This document shows positions 34,201 through 45,933 of a stretch of DNA of 64,000 nucleotides, piece by piece. The translations under genes and the position numbers were made by a program. The DNA is taken from the NCBI RefSeq assembly GCF_002775205.1, contig NC_036450.1:12233479-12297478 (forward strand). Reading direction: 5' to 3'. The stretch's first letter is position 1, and each line of letters starts with the position of its first letter. Below the pieces are notes generated by a model, which worked only from the letters and a program-made list of their open reading frames with translations, had not been told where the DNA came from and made no database searches. Source of the stretch: Xiphophorus maculatus (Eukaryota > Chordata > Actinopteri > Cyprinodontiformes > Poeciliidae).

Positions 34201-37200
34201 TTACTGAACTACACTGGAGAGCTACAGTAATGGTATATATGCACAAGAGGAAGGAAGTTAATTTTTCAGCTGCATAATAATTCCCTTAACTGATCTTTTG
34301 AAAGTATGCAAAAGTGTTATACACAGAAATTTAAGCCATTCAATTTCCTCCTGTCCGCCCCTCCACCTTTCTATTCCACTCTTTTCTTTGACGGCTCCTT
34401 CTGGACTTTTCCCACTGCGGGCAAAGAAATGGCAACAAGATTAAAGGAATTTATTTGTGAGTATTAAAAAAATTCATGAGGTTTCTTTTCCTTTGTTAAA
34501 GTCATCCGGAAAGCAGGCCTCCAGTTGCTTTCTGAGAGCAGGGTGATAGATTTATCCCATACCTATGTTTGATTGTTCTCAGGATCGAATTCATCACAGT
34601 TTCCTCTCTCAGATGAGCAAGAGTTCAATTCCTCTGAAAAATAAAAAAAAAGTGCTGGGCAGGTTCTGGTTAATGTGTTGGAGAGGAAGAGAAATTACAG
34701 TGAAGTTTTGCATCAAACGCTTCCAGCCCAGTTCAAAGAAAGCAGGAGAGCAGAGAGGAATGTGATCGAGAGGCTGTGTGTACCTTTAAAAGGGACAATA
34801 TTAAAATGCCTAAACATGGCATTCATGCCCACACACATAGTAAACTGCTCCCACATTTACATATGTTGGCTGCACTGTCCACTTTTGTTGAATGTTCTTA
34901 ATGAATGAATAAAAACAATGGCAGAGACTCTTCAGTGGCAGGTAATGGATAGGTGTCATTATAAGCCTATTAGGTCTTGCGATTGAAGACTCACCTCTGT
35001 GCAGAACTTGGGTAACACTGGTCCTGACAGAGTGGCATGTGAGAGAAACAGAGTGTGTCTGTCTGAGCATGTGTGGTCTGTGGTTAATAAAAGATGGAAA
35101 AAATAAATAAATTAAAAAAAAACACTCTCTGGGGAAATATTTAACCTGATTCAGCTTTAGAACTGTATCTTAGATTGAAATTTTGATAAAAACTTTGATG
35201 TTTTTATGCTGCCGATCCACCTGGAAACAAAGCCAGGTAAGTCACAGCTCCTTGATGACCGGATAACATTAGACAAGGTGAAAAACTGTTATTACTCGAC
35301 AACCTGCCCTTTTAGAAATCACCCACGTTTATCACATCTGCTTAAGCTAATAGATGCTTTTGGAACCATATCTGTAAAGTAACAAGGAAAGGTTTACATG
35401 CAGAAAAGCAACAGTCTGGACTGTTGAGGCCTTTAGAAAGTTGAACTGGATAGATTTTTTTAAAGGGAAAATGAATATAGATAAACATAAAATATTGCTG
35501 TAAATACACCGGAATTGGTCAAAATGCTAATTTCCATTTATTCAGTCTTCTGATTGCAAAATATAATGCTATTTCACATACTGCAAAGGTAAAGCATTAA
35601 CATATTAAGCATTTGTTAAAATATAATGACATTAATATTTATATAGAGATAGTTAAACATTTTGTTGATACTTATGGAGTTCTTCATCTGATCTTAGCAT
35701 CTATTTTATACTTGCTACTAAAAGGAATTGTGTTTCTTTTTACCTTTTCACACTGGAACCTCACATTTTATTGCAAAGCAAATAAAAAATAAGGTTCTGA
35801 TGACCTCCACGGCATACAGTACAGACCAAATGTTTGGACACACCTTCTCATTGAATTCAATGAGAAGGTGTGTCCAAACGTTTGGTCTGTACTGTAGATT
35901 TCGTTTGCATGTTTACATTTGTGATGGTAGGACAGGAAATAAGCCTTTTCCCTGGTATCAGATGTGAACAATTAATCTGCATGTGTAAAATGTTTAATGG
36001 TGCCTTCAGGATACTAATGCTTGTTTTTGTCTTGTCACCATATCCTGACTCTTGCCTTATTTAAACGTTATGCTCTCTTGTTTTTTTTCATTTTGAACAG
36101 CAGTTAACAGAAAGTGGCCTGGGTGTTACCAGAGGGCAGTGGTAACTTCATATTACCCAAGGGCAGTGGTTCCCAAAGATTTTCTGGGCCCCCCTATGGA
36201 TTGCAATAAAATCCCCCCCAACAAAGAAAGAAAAAAAAAAAAAATCAACTGGGCACACACATCGTTCAACCAGACATAAACCTATACACATGTTTTGTTT
36301 TCAAACTCCACTGAAGTTTATTTCACACTTCAGATTGCAACAAAACACACTACAAACCATCTTTACAGTGAAACACTTTTGTGTAACTGTTTTATTTATT
36401 TATTTATTTATTATTTATATTTTTTTCTTTCATTTATCCATACCGCTTCCCACGCCCCCCTGCAATGGCACACACTTTGGGAACCACTGCCCTAGGAAAA
36501 CAGGAAGTCATTGACTACTAAGTAAATATTCCTAGACGTTGCAAAGTATAAATAAAAACATTCAAATTACAGTAACTTCATATTAATTTAATGAGCTCAA
36601 CAAGCTCATTAAATAAGGTGATATTTTCTCCCTACTGAATAAATTAACTGATATACTTTTTATATGCTAAAGTGTAAGATTATACCACTGCATCAAAAGT
36701 TGAATCTAGTTCAAGACTTTTTACAGAAATGGCGATGCAGCGACATTACCAGAAATGTTTTACCATTAGGAATCTACTGTTGTAAACCTTAATTATGTGA
36801 TGAAAGCAACATGATTTTAGCAATAAAGCATCTCGACATTTCTGCCAAGTATTTTCTTTTGCATCATGTTGCAAAATTATACCTCGAAATAAAACTAAAC
36901 TTGATCAGGAAGCTGAGCAGACACAAAAAACATTGTGAAATCCAACTCTCACATACATGATTTAATAATGTTGGGTCAAATGCAAATTCTAGCATCAAAG
37001 AGTCTGGATACCTCTGACCCCTCAAACAAAATCTACAAAGAAATTGAGCCATTTAAAAGAAAAAAGAAAAATAATCCATTTCTTCCTTACCCAGGGGTAA
37101 AATGAGGTCATTTCCTATCTGGGACGACTCACACGCAGACATAAGTCCACTACAGTGCACACATACCCTTCTTTGCTATCTTTCACCTTCAGAACAAAGG

Positions 37201-40200
37201 GGTCCTTGAGTGATCAATCAATTAGCATCTGAGACTCGGGGCCCAGAAAGAGGCTGGTCAGGTTTCATTTACACACAGAGTGATGTGGGGTTCCAGTTCT
37301 GGTCTGGCTCACTTTTCCTTCACTGAAGACCATCTATCTGTCTCTGCTTTGGGTTATTTGTACAAAGCTTATTTATTCAGCGCTTGTCCGGAATGAGACA
37401 AACAGATACAGGTAGGAAGAAACTACATTGACGTGTGTGTGGGGGCGTGTGGGTGTGTGTGTGATCGTCTTACTTCAGGGAAGCTGCTCATGTTGACCAT
37501 AATGACTTGAGGGGACTTCATGGAGATCTGACCCAGCTGGTTCAGAGGAAACTTCCCATCTTGAGTCGTCACCACAATGTGATCCAGAGCCCCTAAATAA
37601 ATACAGACCAGGGGAGGTGTTTCATTTCTTTATTTATCTGCCTCCATGTTGCATTGGTTGCAGTGACGAACACGATATGCACTCTTACACTGTGGCAACT
37701 GCATTTCTTCAATATTTGGCAGAATTTTCACACAAAGGACTCTCTTTTAACGTTGTTTTAGGCAGTGAAAAAAAAGACTTATCAAATTTGTGAAGTATTT
37801 AAACTCGTATGTTTTGCATTATATACTGAGGTCAAGTTCTCCTGTTGTTATTGGGCCTCTAATCAATGTGGTGATATGTTCTGGCTTGATGTGACTGCGT
37901 TTCTGTAGATTTGGAATTAATGAAAACAGAATCAATCATCCAGTTGCTCAGTCTAACAAACAGAAAGACAAAGGAATCTACAGCAGAAGCCACAAATAAC
38001 ACATGTAAAAATTAAGCCTACTGTCAAGCTGTTAAAAATGTCCACGATCTTTTGTCTCCCCTTAACAGTCACCAGCGACAGAAACAAATGTTTTGCCAAC
38101 ACAAGCTGACTCCTGCTCCACCCACTTCTCATCCCTTTTTTTTTTTGCTTCCTTGCTCCATCCATCCTTCCCCCTCCTCCATCTGGCTAACCTCAGACGC
38201 AGTTGTTTCCTTCTCCTCCACCTCTGCCTTACATCATCTCCTCCCTTCTTTTCCCCCAGGGGGGTGTGCTGGTGCTGTGTGTGGAGAAGTGGGGTGACAG
38301 GGAGGTGAGCCAGTGGTGTAATTTTCTCTATAGGATCAATTTGTCTTTTGATTTCAAGGACAGAAAAAGAGACGCACTAATCAGAGAGTCAATATGAGCG
38401 AGGAGTATTAAAAATAATAGATGTGATCAAATGTATATTGAATGAATAACACAATTATATAACATCTTAGTTTTATTTTAAATGTCAGTTTAACCAGATG
38501 TTTAAAGTAAAAGGGCAAACACTAATTTTTTTTTACCTGAATTTACTCTGTTGACTACCTACATATTTACAAGTGCTTGAATTTAGTATTTGTTTAAAGT
38601 GGGGTTCTGATAAGACAATATGAGCAATCAGTATCTTACTTGTGCAGAATACTCTCTTAGCGGATTAATTGGCATGAAACAGATTTTAATTTGTCAAAGT
38701 GGGGTAAAGCAAAACCCGATTTCTATCTTCCAGTTGAAAAAGTTTTATGTTTTATCTTGAATACCATTCAGTCATCTAAGCATGGGTATTTATAGTTGCT
38801 TTGATCAATTAAATTCCAGGTATGCTCATGACAATTCAGTAGCCTTGAAGTGAAGTCAAATAGCATACTGCAATTAATAAGTATTACTAGTATATCGTTG
38901 ACAGATAATTTGTTCCAACATGAGTTAATGCTTGACTCTCTCATGTTTGTAAACATCTGACTTTAAGCAAACAACTCAAGACTTAAAAAAAATAACATTT
39001 TCTTTCAGCTGACTGTTTTCCATGCAGAACAGTTCCGATATTGCTAGGCTGACATTAGCCTAGCATGTTTTCATATGACTTATTGATAATTTGGCTTGTA
39101 ACATGCAGGCAGTACAATATAAATGCATAACTGAATAGTCTTCAATCACAAGCCACCTGAAAAGTTTGTCACCTTTGTCTTTTTCTTTTAAACATCTCCC
39201 ACACTTTTGAGATAATCTACTTTTTTTGTATTTGGCTGCACCATAAAAGGTGTTTAAAAATAAATTTAAAAGGCCTTTAAATGTTACGATAATGTTTACA
39301 GTCTTTTTTATGCAAGAACATGTGTACAAAACTTTTAATATTTGTCCATGCTTAAATTGAAGCATGGTTTTTAAACATGTACAAACAGGCCTTAGCTAGA
39401 ACTACAAATGTCATTTCGTCATACTTTGCTCCCAAGCAGCCCTTTTTAAAATAATCTTATAAAATAGTTTCCAATTATACATTGCAGGCTTTCTGAAGAT
39501 CTTTCAATGTTTTCCTTCAATACTGAGATGCATTTTCTTTTTTTTTCTTTTATTTTAGATGAATGTTTGTCTTGCTGCTCAAATATGATCTATGAATTAT
39601 TCAGACATTACAAAGTAATGAAAGAAAGCTTCGGCTTTAGAGAAGGGACAACTCAGCTTGACTATTTTTCTTTTAAACTTGGAGCCAAACAAAACTTTGC
39701 TAATACCATCCAAAATAAAAGCAGACATGGACAACAGTGTTTCATATAAAAGAAAATGAAAAAGAATGAATGAATTAATTAGTTTTAGAGGTAATCAAAT
39801 TTTGATTTGTAGAGAGATAAAACCTCGTTACTCAGTTTCCAGTCTTGCTGACTCCTGCAACAACAATGCGTTTAGGATTTAGTCCCCAAACGAATGACCT
39901 ATACACTCTTTGTTTACATAAAAACAAATTTAGTTTCCAAGCGGTAAAACCCTTACTTAATCAGCTCAATATGCTGGACAAGCCACTGATCTCTCCACGC
40001 TCTATGCATCTATCTGTGTGATTTCCTGTTATACATCTGACGCACAAACACATACTGTACATACAAGAACGGATTCATAGCAACACACAGCAAAAGATAC
40101 AATGCTATCCACACAGAGTCTCCCACTGGTAGCTTTAATAAGACCCAGATGACAAACCCGCATACAGTTGCATGAGACAAAACTGACGTCATTCAATTCC

Positions 40201-42868
40201 TCATCTCTCCTGTCAGATCCAAGTCATGTTGCCTCCCTGGATTATTGTGCAGCTGGACAGAGGAGGGAGGGATGGACAATCAAGAGGAAAGCAGTGACAG
40301 ACAGACCGGTAGAGGGAGAGGACAGGAAGGATGACAAAGCAAAGGGATTAATCTAAAATAGATGAATAAAACAACAGAGACAGTAAAGAGAGGAATTGGA
40401 AAAGCTAATTGGTAGAGGTTTAGGAGTGAGACTGTGTGAAATATTTCTGAGAAGTGTAGACATGTTTCTTAAGCAGCTTCTACATAAGCAGCTAATATAT
40501 GGATGTTCTACTCCCAGGGCTACTCCATAATATTCTTCACAAGAAGCAAGTTTACATGATAACTACAAATAAATTTATCAGGGGTTTATTTAAAACCTTT
40601 GTTTGACTCCATAGATCAAAATAATAATAAATGTATTTGTTTATTACTTTTTACACTTCTCTGTCTTAAATAGAATACATTAGATCAAATTAAACAACTT
40701 ATTTAAATGTCTTTTGTAAATGTAGTGATACTGTGGTATTTCTCCTCAAGATTATTATACTGTGCAGTTCGTATAAAGGTCCTTGTAATAATCTATTGTA
40801 ATAAATGAAAAGAAGATCTCAACACAGGAGATTCACTCTAAACGACCAAGTGATAAATCAGGGGGTAAAATGCATAAGGCAAGCCTGGAGACCGATCATA
40901 CAAATCAAGGCTCAATTTATACTGTAGCTCCACAAGCTGAATTATCCAACATGTACATATACAGTTATAAATAAAAGTAACTTGAAACCAATCAATTCCA
41001 GCAAATCATCTTTACCTTTAACTATCCAAAACCTTTTATAAATCACCCTGCTGTAAACAGTTGAGGTTTTGCATGTCTGAATTGCAGACACTTTTTTTTT
41101 TTATTAGTAGGCTCTTTGCAAACATCTGTAAACCGGACAAAATTTCTTCCCAAATGATGTTAAAAAAATCTGCCTGCAAAGTTTCAACAGTACGCTTTCG
41201 CTGAGACTTTGTTTTCTTCTTCTTAGTTTCTACTAGCAAGATGTTTTCATTTCCTGTCTTAATGCTATGCATTAGACTGTTGACATCATTCTAAAGATTT
41301 AAAATGTCATATTAACACATTAAAATGTGCTTGATACAAGTTTAGACTATGTTTCTATTATTTGAAGTCATTACATACATGGGGAAAAACAGATATGTGC
41401 ATAATATCAGGATTTGATACAATCAAATTGTCATTTAGGCTTTTGTTTAATATACAGCTTATTGTTTGGTCTCTGTGCAAAACATAGTGAAAGTTTCTTT
41501 GGAAGGGTTTGGAATCCCTGATGTAAAACACAACCGAGAAGGAAGTAATTTTCAGTTTTAAGACAGATTCTGTTGCAGTATCCTTCTATGGCAGCTTCTA
41601 TTACACACTCCACTCCCCCAATTTGTTAGAACCCAGAAACAAAGGGTCACGGCCCGGATGTAGTTTGGGAAACAAAGGTCAAAGCCAGGTCAAACTCATG
41701 TCACACATGGATCTCCTCATATTAAGCCCTGTGGGACTTTGTGAGGAAGATGGAAACACAGTTTTTGCTTTCTAATTGAAAGCAAAAACGAACAATAGGG
41801 TCCAATGAATCTACAACATTACGCAAAAACAGAATAGATTAAAATAGAGTCACTCAATCTGTGATTTTTCTTAACGTTATGCTGATTTGCATAGACCTAA
41901 TTTTGAGAAGGAAGTATGTAATATATAAAAATAAGATTCAGAGTGATTTGTCTTGTAGATGTACAGAATGACTTTTAACAAAACTTATTCCATTTTACAG
42001 TTTATCTGTTGATATCCTAAGTAAGTTCAAGTGTGGACTCAGCAGTAACTTTTGCTTTCAGAGGAGTTTCTGAGTGTAGGATCATGTCTATTTGTTACAT
42101 ATTACATAAACTTTAATTCCAACAACCTTTTTCAAGTTTAATCTAATAAAATAAACTAAATAAGATTGATTTAAGAATGTTTTATCTCAAATAGAAAACA
42201 CTTGAAAACTAAAACATGAGTCTAAAAACCCTAAAAAAGAAAATCTAATTCCAAAACATTGTTACATGTTGAAATTGGCTGTGCATGCAGAAATTATGCT
42301 TTATCTCATTGTAAGCTGTTTTCTCTTGCACCTGGAGAAAAATGAGAGTGAATCAAACAGGGGACGTGTGAGGAGGTCCAAGAGACACAAGCCAACTACC
42401 TGACGAGGTTCGGATGCTGAGGTTACGCGTGAACTCGTCTTTGAGTGCACTGAGGACTGCGGTCATGTCCTCCTTCACTTCATCCAGACTGATGATGTCT
42501 TCCACCAAAGATGAATTAATATTCACCTTAGCTGACTGGCCCTTTGCCTTGGCTTAGAGGAAGAAAAAGGAGAAAATGAGACTCAAATATAAAGACAAAT
42601 AACATCTAATCAACAAACTTCCATCTGAGCCAAAGGAAGAGAAGATGTTACACAAATCTGAGCTTCAGTGTCACGACTCTCTTCTCTGACCTTTTGCTTT
42701 CTTGGTGGCGTAGAGCCTGATGCATGCAGGAGCAGGGTGGAGGGAGGTACCAGGACAAATCGGTGGTCTGAAACCGACCCATGAGGTGACTGTGAGTGGA
42801 GACCTGGCAGGCCGTACCAGGGACTGACACAGAAAGGGTCGCAGCAGGTTCAAGTGATTCAAAACCAT
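28671..42868 (-). CDS. mrrf: Mitochondrial ribosome recycling factor (six coding exons, 259 residues)
   Basis: mtRRF acts in the mitochondrial matrix, where with EF-G2mt it splits the post-termination ribosome. Joining, on the minus strand, 42868-42691, 42552-42400, 37592-37474, 31137-31046, 28990-28831 and 28748-28671 gives 259 residues, close to human (262). The first 50 or so residues are rich in Arg, Ser and Pro without acids, a matrix-targeting leader, followed by LYATKKAKAKGQ. Then come domain landmarks VNINSSLVEDII, LSIRTSSGALDHI, FPLNQLGQISMKSPQ, ESSMNLNPEADGT and VTREHRENLAKLAKQ, ending KTKELLG, all characteristic of the family. All junction phases agree. The gene is divergent to rbm18. 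Confidence 0.95.
28831..28990 (-). CDS. mrrf: mrrf exon 6
   Basis: Codes the helical stretch from VTREHRENLAKLAKQ through KAKDSLRRVRSN to EDTIRLVEKQ. Acceptor AACGGCAG, donor CAG|GTACAA, phase 2 to 0. Confidence 0.95.
28991..31045 (-). other. mrrf: mrrf intron 5, with candidate conserved noncoding block
   Basis: Mostly AT-rich. Positions 30180-30470 are different: low in repeats, with CCAAT-type (GGCCAATCAAG), TAATT (GGCCTAATTAACG, CCCTTAATTGGC) and ATGCAAAT words. That composition is typical of developmental enhancers. No coding block. Confidence 0.4.
31046..31137 (-). CDS. mrrf: mrrf exon 5
   Basis: Codes ATAAATRALRESSMNLNPEA then DGTIIKVPVPK. Acceptor CGCCCCAG, donor AA|GTGAGT, phase 0 to 2. 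A long TG tract sits about 20 bases before the acceptor. Confidence 0.95.
31156..31238 (+). repeat. (CA)n microsatellite, about 40 units
   Basis: Interrupted once (CACCAACACA at about 31181). On the mrrf strand it reads as a (TG)n tract just upstream of the exon 5 acceptor. Confidence 0.98.
31239..32294 (-). other. mrrf: mrrf intron 4, unremarkable part
   Basis: A GT-rich patch at about 31329-31357, then AT-rich sequence. No gene seen. Confidence 0.45.
32470..33414 (-). pseudogene. Broken Tc1-like transposase
   Basis: Reading the minus strand from the ATG at 33414, fragments of a Tc1 transposase appear in shifting frames: an N-terminal helix-turn-helix part with MRKK, a central part with MIIWGCFAAPEPGRLAVING, and a C-terminal part with LNPIEMM (family LNPIE). 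The region between IWGCF and LNPIE is damaged, so the acidic catalytic residues are not all recoverable. Frameshifts and stops rule out function. Confidence 0.85.
33531..33756 (-). mobile_element. hAT-type MITE, copy 2, nested in the Tc1 element
   Basis: Inverted ends GCAGGGGTGTCAAACTCC and GGAGTTTGACACCTGTG. Flanking words AGCTAGAC (33523-33530) and AGCTAGAG (33757-33764) form a near-perfect 8-bp target duplication. The interior phrase TGCACCACACCTGAATAGAA is the complement of the matching stretch in the copy at 741-960. Confidence 0.88.
33926..35816 (-). other. mrrf: mrrf intron 4, unremarkable part
   Basis: AT-rich with no splice-flanked coding block and no recognised repeat family. Confidence 0.4.
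35817..35894. mobile_element. 78-bp fold-back Tc1-like element, terminal repeats only
   Basis: CAGTACAGACCAAATGTTTG at the left pairs with the complementary right end across a centre at TTGAATTCAA. The arms differ at one base. TA stands on both sides (35815-35816 and 35895-35896), the usual Tc1/mariner target duplication. The terminal sequence (CAGTACAGACCAAA.GTTTGG) is that of a known common fish Tc1-type end. Nothing is left between the repeats. Confidence 0.9.
36125..36142 (+). promoter_or_regulatory. CTCF-like core motif
   Basis: TACCAGAGGGCAGTGG fits the CTCF core with CAGAGGGCAGT. It sits just left of a hAT-type element whose end contributes a similar word. Confidence 0.3.
36164..36489. 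mobile_element. hAT-type MITE, second family
   Basis: Inverted ends CAGTGGTTCCCAAAG and CTTTGGGAACCACTG. Flanks CCCAAGGG (36156-36163) and CCCTAGGA (36490-36497) are a worn 8-bp target duplication. It is 326 bp with no transposase, and carries internal A-rich and ATTT-repeat tracts. Confidence 0.85.
36498..37473 (-). other. mrrf: mrrf intron 4, exon-proximal part
   Basis: Contains a small hairpin ATTTAATGAGCT/AGCTCATTAAAT at 36586-36614. A GT/G-rich patch at 37430-37463 reads CA-rich on the mrrf strand, just inside the exon 4 donor. Confidence 0.45.
37474..37592 (-). CDS. mrrf: mrrf exon 4
   Basis: Codes GALDHIVVTTQDGKFPLNQL then GQISMKSPQVIMVNMSSFPE. Acceptor ATTTATTTAG, donor GAA|GTAAGA, phase 1 to 0. 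Confidence 0.95.
37593..42399 (-). other. mrrf: mrrf intron 3, about 4.8 kb
   Basis: AT-rich. A 60-codon minus-strand frame at 40010-40192 has a coding-like look (see findings). A hairpin GTTTTTGCTTTC/GAAAGCAAAAAC lies at 41761-41789. No other gene is recognised. Confidence 0.4.
42400..42552 (-). CDS. mrrf: mrrf exon 3
   Basis: Codes AKAKGQSAKVNINSSLVEDI onward to FTRNLSIRTSS. Acceptor TTCCTCTAAG, donor TCAG|GTAGTT, phase 1 to 1. Only 138 bases separate it from exon 2. Confidence 0.93.
42691..42868 (-). CDS. mrrf: mrrf exon 2: start codon and mitochondrial leader
   Basis: The ATG at 42868 lies in a good context (ACAGTCATGG), two bases after the acceptor GCTTGTTTACAG. It codes MVLNHLNLLRPFLCQSLVRP and continues to LYATKKAK. 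The donor AAAAG|GTCAGA is weaker than the others. Confidence 0.9.
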
Positions 42869-42870
42869 GA

Positions 42871-45864
42871 CTGTAAACAAGCCAAAAATGAAAAGTTTTG
42901 ATAAAAAGACATGAATGTGATGTACAGATTTTAAAAGTCATGTATAATTTTAAACCATTTGACAGCTGCAATGAACATATTTATTAAAATGAGGTAATAG
43001 CTCATGTTAGCCAGCAGGAGGTAGGCCAACATCTTCTTCCTACTTCCAACAGCATAAAGGGTGCTTCCTCTAATCGAGAAATATATAACTTGATGCAATA
43101 TTAAGCACAGCTATGGAGAGTATTAGTATAAATAGGGGTCTTTTTTGAATTACTTCAAGTAAGGCAAGAAACTGACTAAGATTAAAATTCTATTGATAAA
43201 AAATGTACCTAGCAACAGGTGATGTGGACAAAGCCTTCATACACAGCAAAATATGACTCCAGCTATATGCATAATTTATTCTATGGTAATCAAAAAAGAA
43301 AACCTGAATAACTTAACTAGAACACTAAAACATAATCCACCCAAATAGATAAACAGTTGGAGAATTTTGTTGATTGTTTTGTATTGAGGAAATCTGTTTT
43401 TTGTGCTGTAATAAACATCTCATTGCCATTTACTGAAATACCAAGACAAAACCAAAAAGCATTATATATTTCCTTACAATTTCTACAAGTTCATATGGTT
43501 CAAAGATGGTTATATGAAACTAAAGGTTCATAATCTATAATGTTGGCAGCAGGAATTTGGTTGCAACATAACAGAATCATGATGAATAAAAATGAGAATT
43601 AACATGTCAATAAGTAGTTAGAATACAAACTATTTTACAAATAAAGTTAGCCACATATTTTTGTTGAAAAGGTCAGTGAACATTTAATAATAATGATGAT
43701 TTTAATTATGATGATGATGATGAAGTCTACTTAAGTCTACTTTTATATATGAACGTTAGGCAACATTTTAAATGCACTTGGATGCATCACCTTTTGGTTG
43801 ATGCTTTTATAGACTGAAAATAATTAAAGTTCCCATTATCAGTCTATAAAATAACAAAAAGGATCATGGATCAGAGCTCATCAAAGCAAAATAGTTAATT
43901 TCTGATCACTGGTCAGCTGATTGGTGCATCTCTAGTTCTATAACTATATACTTGCCCATCTATAAAAGGGAAAATAAGCCAGTTTACACAAAGCAAAGAG
44001 GAGCAAAAAAATTCACAATTTAAAGTCTTTTGAATGTCTGAAATTATTTAAAAAAAAACCTAAAGCATAGTTAATTATATGTTCTCAATGAGAAGAATGG
44101 GATTTGATACTGTAGATAATCCTGCAAAAAGCAGCACAAGCAGCAGCTTCAATATATTTCCAATTCTGCAGCTTCTTCTTACACTGACAAAACTATGAAG
44201 ACATAATGATCCCTACATTCAGCCTACACTCAGTCATTTTGGGCATTCCTGAACAGAAACACAACAATTCGACTCCATGCTCTGCTTTTCTATAGATGAA
44301 TTATAGCCCACCTTCCAGCTTGCCTCTTGACTGTGAACTCTGTCACTGACCCTCTTTCTGCACATGCAAACAAAGACCATCTCTGCAATAGTTAAGCCCA
44401 CACAGACACAAGCACAAAGTAAAGCCTGTCTTTCAAAGTCAGTGAATGTATAGGGCTTGTAGTACGCTAGTCCCTGACTGGCATCTTCTTTTGTCTGGGG
44501 AGAATTCACAGCTTTTAACTCTGAAGAGGAAAATGCCATCAGTTCTGCACTGAAGTAGTTCAGCCAAAGAGAACTTTACTTAGCTGATACTGCAGTAAAT
44601 TTCACCTATATACTCTGCCAAATAATAATAATAAAAAAAACCCCAACATAACAGTAAATAATTGAAAGTCAAATATTACAAAGAAAATCACGTCATGTAT
44701 AATAATTCAGTTCTTTCTCAATTGAAGCCGAGTATGCAGATTAAAATGTGTACAGTTCTCCATAAGCATTTCATTTTTGTGAAATTTATGTGTGCTTTCA
44801 CATCATAAAATTATAAAAATCATAGCAAAACTAATTTTTTTTCTTATTATTACAAAATCCCAGATACAATCCCGATGTTTCCTCAGCGTCTAGTCTTTGC
44901 TGTCAATTCAAGAAACTTTCTACTTAGGCTAAACTTTGGACCACCACTCCTGAAATAAATCTGCAACAGGCAACTGAAACTGGGGAGGAGGGGGTCCGAA
45001 CAAGCCGACACGATTCGCCACACAGTGGCAGAGCTGATGGGTAGACATGTGGGAAGGTGACAGATCTCTTTACAAAATAAGTCAAGCGAACAAAGTGAAG
45101 CCCAGGTGTTCAATGGGACACTGTAGTCTGGTATCCTGCAGGTTTCACAACCAGCTGCAGCCACACCCCTGTTTCTTCATCCAGCAGCGGGGAGCCAGCT
45201 GGTCAGCCCACATGCCCTCACTGTTTGCTTTAGAAAGGAACACTGAAGAGTATCTGATAATGTTCTGCATCACTCTGCAACAAATTTTCCACTGGGAGTG
45301 GAGAAAAGAAGTCAAAAAAGTACTAAAGGAGAGCTTTAATAAAAGGAACATCCTGTTATTCCTTTTCTCCCCTGGGAAGTCCAAAATATAAGCACGGATT
45401 GTTTTTTTGGTTTTTTTCAAATAACAAAACTAATCAGAATTTTGACCTTTTTTTTTTTTACATTTACAAATAACTTAAAATTAAGAACACTGTTGGATCT
45501 TACAAAGTCTAATCTGTATTTTTAAGTATTAAAAAAATAGATTAAAAAGCTCCTTTTAAAGATTTGCCAATCTTTAGCTTCTTTTATTGATTAGATTTTT
45601 ATAAGAGGACAATATTTACAAAATCAGTCCTCCAGGCTCCATTGGTACTACAAAACTGAAACCCTGTAGGCAAAAATCCAAAAGGAATGGAAAGTTAAAA
45701 ATGTACAATGAATAAAGACATAGATATTTCCAGTCAAAATAAACAAATAAAAACAGCTGCAGACATGTACAGAAGTGGTTGTCGTTTATTTAGATTGATA
45801 AAAGCAGGATGGCTGGTGCCTATCTATCTCCAGTCCATCACAGGACAAGCAACCATGTACACCC

Positions 45865-45933
<69 letters not shown>

